Source: Sinonovacula constricta (Eukaryota; Mollusca; Bivalvia; Cardiida; Solecurtidae). Taken from it: a stretch of 64,000 bases of DNA. Made by a program: the position numbers and the translations under genes. Where the stretch lies: assembly GCA_007844125.1 (NCBI GenBank), contig CM017568.1, positions 5,042,685 through 5,106,684 of the forward strand. Reading direction: 5' to 3'. The notes below the pieces were generated by a model that saw nothing but the letters and a program-made list of their open reading frames with translations, was not told the DNA's origin and searched no databases. This document shows positions 12,501 through 21,985 of this stretch, in pieces. Numbering within the stretch: the stretch's first letter is position 1; the number at the start of each line of letters is the position of its first letter.

Positions 12501-14105
12501 TATAGTTTTGTGTCCCCAAAGAAACGATTCGCTGTTATTTGCTTCCAAAACTTTTGACATTTACTGTAGAGTTAAGAAAAAAATCATACGGTGTAGTGTA
12601 ACCTATTAAAGTCCGCAAAACAAACTTTCCCCATGTGCAAATTTCAGTGAGCATTCCATATATAGGCTTCGCGCTCCAGCGGGTCGTCAATAACAGAATG
12701 TTGTTGGTTGGTTCCGTTCATGACCACATTATATCATTTGAGTATTTTACAATTGCATTTGGGATGCGTATTTCGTCGTTATTTTTGTTTATTGTTACAA
12801 TATGAGGTACCGTACAAAATCACGACTCTTTTTCTCTGTTGTGTCCGTAGAATGACGGTGTTCAATGTTGCCCTGTTTGTGGCGGGGGCCTCCACGGCAT
12901 GCGGTCCCCTGTACCAGTCCGTCTGGTCCCTGGTCCTGTACGCCGTCATGTATGGCGTGTCCTTTGGTACGTTACATCAAGTTTATGTTTGTTTTAATCT
13001 AAACACCTAAACCAAACACTTAAAGTCAGGTTACAAATCCCAACTTTTTTGTTGACTTTTGTTTTTTTTTGTTTTTTTTCGTTTTGAAAACATTACTACA
13101 GTGGCCACAGTAACAACGCCTGGCGGAGAAAGACTCCAAGACAGTTTTCTGGATAGAACCGCCATCGCACTGCAATTTAACTTGAAAATCTTTTCTTGTT
13201 AGGTTTTTGCCATGTAGACCGGAACCATAACTTAACTCCATGAGGGCCGGACCAAGTGACTAACGGCCACAGTCACTTTTTAGCTGTTAATATGGCAGCG
13301 CCCATGAACGTTTATGTATGTAAAGAGAGCAAATGATTAACTCCTGAAAAAGGCAATTTGCTATGAGGATGAGGCTAAATGAGGTAAAGCAGATACGACT
13401 ATGTCAAATATATTTATATCTATCTCATTTCCTTCAGACACGTATCTTCATCCAATTTAGATTTTTGATGGTTTATATTATTTTTAATATCGCCAGGTGT
13501 TGTTATATCGTTCCTGTCAATCATCGTGACTGACATTTTGGGTCTACACCGACTAAATGAAGCGTACGGTCTGGTCGGATTTTTCAACGGCGTCGGGACC
13601 ATGGTGGGACCGCCCTGTGCTGGTATATATATATACAAAATTAATACTTTGAACAATACATTATTGTCATTTAAAAAGAAATCATTATTATTAATGATCT
13701 ATACGAACAGCATATCGTGCAGATAAAATATGCAATTAACAAAATATTGTCTGTGATCGTTAACGCTTTACTATATCTTGAGAATTTTTTATGGCGTTTT
13801 GACATACTTGATACAGAATTAGACTGCAAAATTATACCAGCTTAAAATTTATTGATATTTTTTTTCTTTTTGTACATGATTTTTTGTGTGTTTCTATCAG
13901 CCATAATCAGCTGCTTATTGCACTATCGTTCATGCTGCTTTCAAGATGTAACAGTTTTCATTTTTATGCATTCATTTATTGTTTTTCAGGATTCCTATTT
14001 GACTATACCGGAAGTTATGATATACCATTCGTGGTTCTCGGCTCCCTTCCGGTGATCGGCTGCTTGCTGGTAGTTGTATGCGCCGGACTAAGACGGAAGC
14101 CCTGA
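6213..14105 (+). CDS. SLC16-like monocarboxylate transporter (MFS), 5' incomplete
   Basis: Seven spliced exons: 6213-6356, 7145-7268, 8361-9095, 9496-9601, 12851-12967, 13497-13622 and 13990-14105 (TGA 14103-14105). All have GT-AG borders and compatible phases. The product is a plasma-membrane MFS carrier of the proton-linked monocarboxylate/SLC16 type; substrate unknown. Visible features: TM2-4 region (APIASALCERFG, GFGFGLMFQAAIVVV, then the MCT-typical ESFREYRALACGVAISG), LLEAYGW before TM6, a long hydrophilic loop of about 180 residues (exon 3), TM7, the second MFS-type motif GLTSIIGRIGIGYLVD, and final TMs ending in a short RRKP tail. The exon(s) encoding TM1 with the DGGWGW-type motif were not found. 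Exon 3 is one nucleotide too long for its flanking phases: NPFMK and LLEAYGW lie in different frames. The gene may be a pseudogene, carry a real indel, or contain a sequence error. Confidence 0.85.
6531..6592. repeat. (CA)n(CG)n(CA)n microsatellite
   Basis: An almost perfect alternating purine-pyrimidine run with a central CG block (one GGG interruption at 6546-6548), in the intron just after the first recognised transporter exon. It is the kind of sequence that readily adopts Z-DNA. The open frame across it is an artefact of the repeat. Confidence 0.95.
7145..7268 (+). CDS. Transporter exon (TM4-TM5)
   Basis: Acceptor CCCGCAG; donor TTCAA|GTAAGC at 7269. It encodes GFGFGLMFQAAIVVV and then the MCT-type FREYRALACGVAISGCGIG-AFIF. 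G+C-rich compared with its surroundings, as are the other exons of this gene. Confidence 0.88.
7255..8240 (+). repeat. Degenerate 50-70 bp tandem array anchored on a splice donor
   Basis: About 18 diverged units. Each starts with a version of CATCTTCAAGTGAGTTCTG, followed by 'ttggtacttgttaaggaa' and 'tggcctttat'. Unit starts are near 7258, 7326, 7381, 7451, 7501, 7552, 7602, 7656, 7727, 7781, 7828, 7904, 7955, 8009, 8060, 8110, 8163 and 8213. The first unit overlaps the end of the transporter exon and its authentic donor (ATCTTCAA|GTAAGCGAATTCTG), so the array repeats that donor context down the intron. Confidence 0.75.
8361..9095 (+). CDS. Transporter exon (TM6, cytoplasmic loop, TM7) with frame disruption
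   Basis: Acceptor TCTATTTCAG at 8351-8360; donor CAGG|GTAAGTG at 9096. The first codons (NPFMK) are in frame with the previous exon, but LLEAYGWSGSLLVLAAVN and everything to the 3' end lie one frame over. The 735-nt length leaves one base too many. The long loop holds a small internal repeat (QDDTRY / QDDTKY). TM7 is LFLSVVIASFFMHSAVYIPF. Confidence 0.8.
9496..9601 (+). CDS. Transporter exon (MFS motif)
   Basis: Acceptor ATTCTACAG; donor AACAG|GTAAGG. It encodes GLDDAQTVWVVSTIG then LTSIIGRIGIGYLVDSFSVN, the MFS-type loop motif after TM8. Phases fit both neighbours. Confidence 0.88.
10361..11497. mobile_element. TTAA-bounded MITE-like element in a transporter intron
   Basis: A perfect 20-bp inverted repeat, TTAAGGTAAGAGGGGCCTAA at 10361-10380 and its complement at 11478-11497, bounds 1137 bp. 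Both outer ends are TTAA, as expected for a piggyBac-type target duplication followed by a 16-bp terminal repeat. The interior is AT-rich with no transposase frame, so it would be non-autonomous. Confidence 0.65.
12851..12967 (+). CDS. Transporter exon (TM9-TM10 region)
   Basis: Acceptor GTCCGTAG; donor TTTG|GTACGT. It encodes MTVFNVALFVAGASTACGPL then YQSVWSLVLYAVMYGVSFG, two hydrophobic helices. The first codon (Arg) is split with the preceding exon. Confidence 0.85.
13497..13622 (+). CDS. Transporter exon (TM10-TM11 region)
   Basis: Acceptor ATCGCCAG; donor GCTG|GTATAT. It encodes VVISFLSIIVTDILGL, HRLNEAYGLVGFFNGVG and TMVGPPCAG. The EAYG-hydrophobic-GxGxxxGPPxAG pattern is typical of the C-terminal half of SLC16 carriers. 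Confidence 0.88.
13990..14105 (+). CDS. Transporter terminal exon (TM12)
   Basis: Acceptor GTTTTTCAG; stop TGA 14103-14105. It encodes GFLFDYTGSYDIPFVVLGSL, a Gly/Leu/Val-rich TM12 and the basic end GLRRKP. The DYTGSY-hydrophobic segment is the usual SLC16 end. Confidence 0.88.
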
Positions 14106-14394
14106 CTAGATGACAGTCGAGAAGAGAGTTTGTAGAATACGTAAATGTCATTGTGCAATAATTGCACTGCGAGCACTGTGGTATTTACAATTTTGGTAAA
14201 ACATGATTTAAATGTGGTACCCGACTTTTATCCTATACATGTAACAGTATCTCACCCTACTTATGGGGAATTTGTGCACAATTCCTGAGTCAACTTATAC
14301 TTTAGTGTAAGCCAGTGCTTTTAATAACATTAACAATATTGTTCAACAATGCAAATCTTGAAATATATCGCATTACATGTCCATTATTTCCTAA

Positions 14395-14695
14395 TCTGTA
14401 AATAAGTACCGATGGGATTTCAGCTGAAAAATAGTCATCGACGCCAGAGCTGATTACCCGGATGATCATGTAACTTGATCTAAAATAAAAACAAAACTTA
14501 AAAAAATACCTAACTGTGCTGCAAAGCTCAGAAAGGAAACAGCATTTTGGCGAGTGGGCTGTTATGCTCCATTTTTTCACATAGCTGTACCACTTCAATC
14601 AATAACATTTAGCGGGATCTTTTCAGGTAACAATAACATATTTGGTAGGTTGAAAATGGAGGACGTGATCTAAACTGTCGGATATTAAGACTTGG
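14395..14695 (+). repeat. GTGGTATCC-family dispersed repeat, copy 3
   Basis: Blocks in family order: GATGGGATTTCAGCTGAAAA, 'gacgccagagctgattaccc', GCTGCAAAGCTCAGAAAGG, 'tttcaggtaacaa' and the end block AACTGTCGGATATTAAG. It lies within 300 bp of the transporter stop and may be in its 3' UTR. AATAAA hexamers are at 14484 and 14803. Confidence 0.7.
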
Positions 14696-14949
14696 TCTAC
14701 CTCTTGGTCACATTTTACAAATTGCGGCATTAAGGTAAAGTTCCATACGTGTTGTCAAATAACTTCGCAACAGCGCAACTTTTATCATATATCAAGCAAT
14801 CTAATAAAACTACAATAGTATTGCAATAAATGTATAGTTGTTAGTGCGAGTTGTGTATTTATTTCTTTCTTTTTTCACATTTGATGACGTATTTAAATAA
14901 GAAGTCACTTACAAGTCAGCGTGCATTTTATTTCCTTCTAGCTATATCT

Positions 14950-15262
14950 TAAAGGTGGTATCCGAAAGTTTGAGCCAAAGATTTTTTCCCAAATAATAAA
15001 ATCAGTCATTGTTACCTGAAAATGTCCTGCACAATGCTGTTCATTTATGCCCTAGACATTTGTGAACAACTACATGTTAGCATAAATCCACAACTGTCAT
15101 TGCAAACAGGTATTTCTATCTGAGCTATGCTGCAGAGATAGCTATTTTTAAACTAAAGAAAACCACGTGACATCTTACTTTTGAGAACGAGTTACATCGT
15201 CATTCGTGTAGTCCGCTCTCACGTCGATGTCTATTTTTAGCAGAGATTACTATCGTGCTTCT
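14950..15262 (-). repeat. GTGGTATCC-family dispersed repeat, copy 4 (inverted)
   Basis: Opens with GGTGGTATCCGAAAGTTTGAG and then the family blocks in reverse complement ('cattgttacctgaaaatgtc', 'gagctatgctgcagagatag', 'gtctatttttagcagaga'). It faces copy 3 about 250 bp away, forming a long inverted pair. Confidence 0.72.
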
Positions 15263-16300
15263 TTATAGATTTGGACAGAATGAATATTTAGAGTGTTTTT
15301 TTTTTTTGTGTGCAATTTATAGTAGCTTACAATTTAGGCAGTGTTCAAAATCGTCTTTACTTAGGATAAATGTATGAGTTTATGTAAAAATTATCCATAA
15401 ATCCCAATTACAGTGGGGAAATATTGTAACGTGCATCTGTAGACAAACTGTTGGATACAACCTTTAAATCCGAACAAATAAAATCCACGTTGTCCTGTAT
15501 GCAGCATCTGTTGTTTTGTTTTTGATGAAGTTAAGGCCACGTATGTGGAATCTAGGGGGTTTGCTGAATATAAAGGCCATGGATGTGGCATCGAGGTTTT
15601 AAGTTAACCAGTTGGTTTGCTTTTCTAGAATTTGACCTTGTGACTGACTTTTTTCTCCACGTGAACAAGTTATGAACTCATACAATATTTCATGCAGACT
15701 GAAGATAAGGCCATGTATCTAGGGTTTTTACTGAATATAAAGCATTTTAGAGTTTTTCAAATTTGTTTTTCTAGTTTTTGACCTTGTGACTTACTTCTTG
15801 CTCCGACGTGAACAAGATATGAACTCTTACTAGATTCAGTGCTTACTAGATTCAGTGCAGATAAACATTCGGTGACGATTGGACCAAAACACTGTAGCAT
15901 CTAGAGTGTTCACATGCAAATTGTTGATGCCGAAGGACGGTCAAAGTTGTATCAGAAAAGCTAACATTGATCACGTTTAGCTCCGGTGAGCTATACAATT
16001 GCAACATATGCACCAGTTACCTGAAATGTGTGTCCATTATAACGACCAGCCATAATTAGTTATAGAATATATTACAATAAGAAACTATTAAAATAAAAAG
16101 AAATATGGCGCGGAACATTACAACCTTAATAACCATAAATTAAATAAACCCCATATTTTACGTTTTACTGATATGCAAGGAAAGTACAATTTTTGTGAGA
16201 ATATAAATAAACAAATGCGGAAAACGCAACTCTGCCCCGTAAGCCTTCTCCTAGAACAATGACTTACAGACGTCGCCTGCCATGCACGGTGAAAATACTC
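15263..16300. other. No gene recognised
   Basis: AT-rich spacer. There are two related stretches around 15530-15660 and 15705-15830 (repeated 'ctgaatataaag' and 'ttgaccttgtgact...gtgaacaag'), i.e. a short diverged direct duplication of about 170 bp. No coding similarity. Confidence 0.4.
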
Positions 16301-16308
16301 TACCTTCA

Positions 16309-16406
16309 ATGCAGAAGAGCAGAAAGGACGTGCTGGTCACATCGAACTTTCCCCGGGATTTGGATGGTTGTGTTCTTGCACCAAGCGGATCATTCATAAA
16401 CTATAG
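16309..16406 (+). CDS. Possible short exon (unrecognised)
   Basis: ATG at 16309 opens 32 codons (MQKSRKDVLVTSNFPRDLDG...) that end at a good donor (TATAG|GTAGGC). Its base composition is more balanced than the flanks. No partner exon could be identified downstream, where a minisatellite starts within 220 bp. It could equally be chance. Confidence 0.2.
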
Positions 16407-16620
16407 GTAGGCATTGTACAATACAATCTCTTGTTCAACTATATCTAAACAGCTAACCATAATGTTAATATCGTTGAATTTGTTCTGCTACTGAGTTTAT
16501 AATGTGTTACTATCGTTTCAAATTAATTTTTTAAAAGGAGAACTACATAGAACTACTTCTTGTCGTGTTGGAGACAGAAACTGTCGGGCGGGAGGCTTTT
16601 AAAGTGAAGACACAAATGTA

Positions 16621-17980
16621 GTAAATGATGCGTTACTTGCTGGCCATGTTTTAGTAAATGGTGCGTCACTTGCTGGTCATGTTTTTGTAAATGGTGCGTC
16701 ACGTGCTGGACATGTTTTTGTAAATGGTGCGTCACGTGCTGGTCGTGTTTTTGTAAATGGTGCATTACTTGCTGGTCGTGTTTCTGTAAATGGTGCGTCA
16801 CTTTCTGGTCATGTTTCTGTAAATGGTGCATTACTTGCTGGTCATGTTTCTGTAAATGGTGCGTCACTTGCTGGTCATGTTTTTGTAAATGATGCATTAC
16901 TTGCTGGTCGTGTTTCTGTAAATGGTGCGTCACTTGCTGGTCGCGTTTTTGTAAATGGTGCGTCACTTGCTGGTCATGTTTTTGTAAATGGTGCGTCACG
17001 TGCTGCACATGTTTTTGTAAATGGTGCGTCACGTGCTAGTCGTGTTTTTGTAAATGGTGCATTACTTGCTGGTCATGTTTCTGTAAATGGTGCGTCACTT
17101 GCTGGTCAGGTTTTTGTAAATGGTGCGTCACTTGCTGGTCATGTTTTTGTAAATGGTGCGTCACTTGCTGGTCGTTTTTGTAAATGGTGCATTACTTGCT
17201 GGTCATGTTTCTGTAAATGGTGCGTCTCTTGCTGGTCAAGTTTTTGTAAATGGTGCATTACTTGCTGGTCATGTTTTTGTAAATGGTGCGTCACTTGCTG
17301 GTCAGGTTTTTGTAAATGGTGCGTCACTTGCTGGTCAGGTTTTTGTAAATGGTGCGTCACTTGCTGGTCATGTTTCTGTAAATGGTGCGCGTCACTTGCT
17401 GGTCATGTTTCTGTAAATGGTGCGTCACTTGCTGGTCATGTTTCTGTAAATGGTGCGCGTCACTTGCTGATCATGTTCCTGTAAATGGTGCGTCACTTGC
17501 TGATCATGTTTCTGTAAATGGTGCGTCACTTGCTGATCATGTTCCTGTAAATGGTGCGTCACTTGCTGATCATGTTCCTGTAAATGGTGCGTCACTTGCT
17601 GATCATGTTCCTGTAAATAGTGCGTCACTTGTTGGTCATGTTTCTGTAAATGGTGCGCGTCACTTGCTGATCATGTTCCTGTAAATGGTGCGTCACTTGC
17701 TGATCATGTTCCTGTAAATGGTGCGTCACTTGCTGATCATGTTCCTGTAAATGGTGCGTCACTTGCTGATCATGTTCCTGTAAATGGCGCGTCACTTGCT
17801 GATCATGTTCCTGTAAATGGCGCGTCACTTGCTGATCATGTTCCTGTAAATGGTGCGTCACTTGCTGATCATGTTCCTGTAAATGGTGCGTCACTTGCTG
17901 ATCATGTTTCTGTAAATGGTGCGCGTCACTTGCTGATCATGTTCCTGTAAATGGCGCGTCACTTGCTGGTCATGTTTTTG
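16621..17980. repeat. 33-bp minisatellite, about 41 units
   Basis: Unit: GTAAATGGTGCGTCACTTGC followed by TGGTCATGTTTTT. Since 33 is a multiple of three, both strands stay open for long stretches (apparent MTHHLQKHDQQV repeats), but these frames break wherever a 2-base GC insertion makes a 35-bp unit (around 17389, 17456, 17656, 17921). Two blocks are visible: TGGTCATGTTT(T/C)TG units up to about 17465, and TGATCATGTTCCTG units (creating TGATCA) from there to about 17950. Some 5' units carry CACGTG. Confidence 0.97.
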
Positions 17981-20215
17981 TTGTATGTGTTGCATGTACA
18001 TTGGGACAGTTTTGTGCCACTTAGTGGTGCCAAACACCTTGAGACAATTGGTTCATATTAAATGACTACATTGGAAGGCTGTGCCTGTACTTTCCTTGTG
18101 TTTGAGGAAAGAGTGTTTTTCTTGTTGATGACAATAAAAGCGTCCACTAATTGTTAAGATTATTGATATGCTACATGATATTAATTGTATTATACACCAC
18201 TTATATTATCAGATAACAAATAAAAAACATTAATATGCTCAATAACTGCAGTTTTGTTGCTATGTATAGTAGTTCTGGATCAAATATTTAACTGACTTTG
18301 AATTTACTTAAGTGTATATTGTAAAATAGAAGACAAACCAATAGATTCCTAAAAAAACATCTTTACTATCAGATAACACACATATTTTAAGATTCAGCAT
18401 AGTAACCATTAACACCTGATGTGAAGATCATAGCATCCTATAACATCAATCTGCAGGTTAATCGAAGCAACCAATAACACCTGTTTGGAAATGTTTCATG
18501 GTAATCAATGTCACTTTGCAGAAATCTATGCCACCTAAAGTAGTCCTTATTTTCAAACAACTGAAAATAATGTACATAAAATGCAATAATTACATGTTTT
18601 AAGATTGAAATTTGTTCCAACAGCTACGTAAATAACAAATTTGTAAGAATATTTTTAAAAATAAAAAATATAAAAAATGACATCACGAACAACATAAAAT
18701 AAATTAAAATGAAAAACAGACCTCAGTCACATGCATAATGAGATTCAATTTTATCACAAAGCTATTGGTGTGAAAATCTACACATAAAGATACACAAAGT
18801 AACAACAGCTTTTATAACCATGCTTGGTCTAACATTACAAAGTGCATATCCATCCACATGTGTGCCTAATTATGTGATTTACAGGATTATCACACTTTTA
18901 ATAACATCTGAGAAATATGACATAGTCAAGGCGGGATATACAACATCTAATCAAAAGATTTTGATCTAACTAGATTTAATGTAGAAGCAATATTTGTTTA
19001 TACCAAATGACTGGTAATTTTTTGTGATAGATTATTCAATGCAGGAATGGTTGAGGAATAAAGCTGGACCTTTACCCAATAATATCAATTCCACCAAGTT
19101 TATGTGTATATAAACAATAAGGAGTATTTTATGATTTAATTATAATTAAAATTGCACAAAATAATTGACAGAATAAAAAAGTTTACCGAAACAAATCTAG
19201 TATACATAATACATATCTACAGCATTTCACTGGTTTAAAGTGATTCTACAATAAACGAATCACGAAGATGATAGATCAGCATGATCTAAAAAAAAATAAT
19301 AAAAAAAAGTTTCTAATGTTTCTCATATTGCAGTGAAATGAGGTTCAAACTAAAATAAAAATATAATCGGCTATAAACAGAACAATTAATATAAATATTG
19401 CTGAGCGAGTTCATAACAAAAAGTATTATAAATAATATCCTTACATTAATAAGTTAAATAGGAAGTTGCTAAGTACATATTGACACAGCTTACAAAAATA
19501 GCTTTGATAAAGCTCTGCCAGCTCCCTGCTTGGAGCAGTCTGTTCAGGATATACACAATACCAGCCGTGTCCCTTGCAATACGTCTAGCACAAGTTGGAA
19601 GTTGATGTAAGGAGAAAACAAAGACTTATAAACAAATGTAACAAGCTAAGGAACCATCATACATAGATCTAAACGGTAAAACATTCACAACAATGGCTGC
19701 ATGTCTATATCAAACAAGACTAATTAAAGCATACACAATTTCATAGTTTGAATCTAACTAAAACAAATGAATGTGAACAAGAAATACTGGGATCATATCT
19801 GAGCAGGGGATTGTGTTTAAATCTTTGTCTATAAAAGGGAAGTCAGATGACACACAATAATACTGCCAACATGGCATCAAACTCAGTTGTGAAATATCTA
19901 TTTATGGCAATAAACAGAAGAATTGTTTTACTTTGGTAATAACATAAAAACTGGATTTCAGCAAACATTTTATACAATAATTGTGTCTTTTTAAAACATT
20001 AAAGATTTATCAGTCAAACCAGACAACAAACAGTATAGTATATACCCTTACAACTTTGTTAATCTTCCAATCATATATACCAGTAAGTGAAACCAGTTGA
20101 CAGTTTCAAGTGCATGCAGTTAACAAGCAAACTGATGCATTATCATATCAAAACAAAATATTTATTTTGACATCAAGAAACAATAAAAAAATAAATGTGT
20201 CAATTCAAAGCTGCA
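17981..20215. other. AT-rich spacer, no gene recognised
   Basis: Contains CAATAAAAGCG near 18131, a possible polyadenylation hexamer, and otherwise AT-rich sequence without coding similarity on either strand. Confidence 0.4.
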
Positions 20216-21985
20216 AACAACATTAATAGAATGTGCTGACCCAAAACTAGAAACAAAAGACAATAGAATGTCCTGACCCAAAGCTAGAAACAACAGACAA
20301 TAGAATGTGCTGACCCAAAGCTAGAAACAACAGACAATAGAATGTGCTGACCCAAAGCTAGAAACAACAGACAACAGAATGTGCTGACCCAAAGCTAGAA
20401 ACAACAGACAATAGAATGTGCTGATCCAAATCTAGAAACAACAGACAATAGAATGTGCTGACCCAAAGCTAGAAACAACAGACAAAAGAATGTGCTGACC
20501 CAAAGCTAGAAACAACAGACAATAGAATGTGCTGACCCAAAGCTAGAAACAATAAACAAATGAATGTGCTGACCCAAAGCTAGAAACAACAGACAATAGA
20601 ATATGCTGACCCAAAGCTAGAAACAACAGACAAAAGAATGTGCTGACCCAAAGCTAGAAACAACAGACAATAGAATATGCTGACCCAAAGCTAGAAACAA
20701 CAGACAAAAGAATGTGCTGACCCAAAGCTAGAAACAACAGACAATAGAATGTGCTGATCCAAATCTAGAAACAACAGACAAAAGAATATGCTGACCCAAA
20801 GCTAGAAACAACAGACAAAAGAATGTGCTGACCCAAAGCTAGAAACAACAGACAATAGAATGTGCTGATCCAAATCTAGAAACAACAGACAAAAGAATAT
20901 GCTGACCCAAAGCTAGAAACAACAGACAATAGAATATGCTGACCCAAAGCTAGAAACAACAGACAATAGAATGTGCTGACCCAAAGCTAGAAACAATAGA
21001 CAATAGAATGTGCTAATCCAAATCTATAAACAACAGACAAAAGAATGTGCTGACCCAAAAGTAGAAACAACAGACAAAAGAATGTGCTGACCCAAAAGTA
21101 GAAACAACAGACAAATGAATGTGCTGACCCAAAAGTAGAAACAACAGACAAATGAATGTGCTGACCCAAATCTAGAAACAACAGACAATAGAATATGCTG
21201 ACCCAAATCTAGAAACAACAGACAATAGAATATGCTGACCCAAATCTAGAAACAACAGACAATAGAATATGCTGACCCAAAGCTAGAAACAATAGACAAA
21301 TGAATGTGCTGACCCAAAGCTAGAAACAACAGACAATAGAATGTGCTGACCCAAAGCTAGAAACAACAGACAATAGAATGTGCTGACCCAAAGCTAGAAA
21401 CAACAGACAATAGAATGTGCTGACCCAAAGCTAGAAACAACAGACAATAGAATGTGCTGATCCAAATCTAGAAACAACAGACAAAAGAATATGCTGACCC
21501 AAAGCTAGAAACAACAGACAAAAGAATGTGCTGACCCAAAGCTAGAAACAACAGACAATAGAATGTGCTGACCCAAAGCTAGAAACAACAGACAATAGAA
21601 TGTGCTGATCCAAATCTAGAAACAACAGACAAAAGAATATGCTGACCCAAAGCTAGAAACAACAGACAATAGAATATGCTGACCCAAAGCTAGAAACAAC
21701 AGACAAAAGAATGTGCTGACCCAAAGCTAGAAACAACAGACAATAGAATGTGCTGATCCAAATCTAGAAACAACAGACAAAAGAATGTGCTGACCCAAAA
21801 GTAGAAACAACAGACAAATGAATGTGCTGACCCAAAGCTAGAAACAAGACAATAGAATGTGCTGACCCAAAGCTAGAAACAAGACAATAGAATGTGCTGA
21901 CCCAAAGCTAGAAACAAGACAATAGAATGTGCTGACCCAAAGCTAGAAACAAGACAATAGAATGTGCTGACCCAAAGCTAGAAAT
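20216..21985. repeat. 37-bp minisatellite, about 48 units
   Basis: Unit: ACAACAGACAATAGAATGTG followed by CTGACCCAAAGCTAGAA. Variant classes recur: 'ctgatccaaatctag' units near 20420, 20755, 20867, 21452, 21607 and 21748; 'caaaagaat' units; and 'aaaagtagaaacaacagacaaatg' units around 21050-21160. Similar runs of variants recur in the same order, indicating higher-order duplication. The last four units (21840-21985) are a homogeneous 34-bp form lacking three bases. It lies downstream of RIC3 in a region with no recognised exons. Confidence 0.97.

Noticed and set aside
16553..17894. Open frames of MTHHLQKHDQQV type
   Set aside because: They are the 33-bp minisatellite; frames end at every 35-bp unit, and there is no start context or splice structure.
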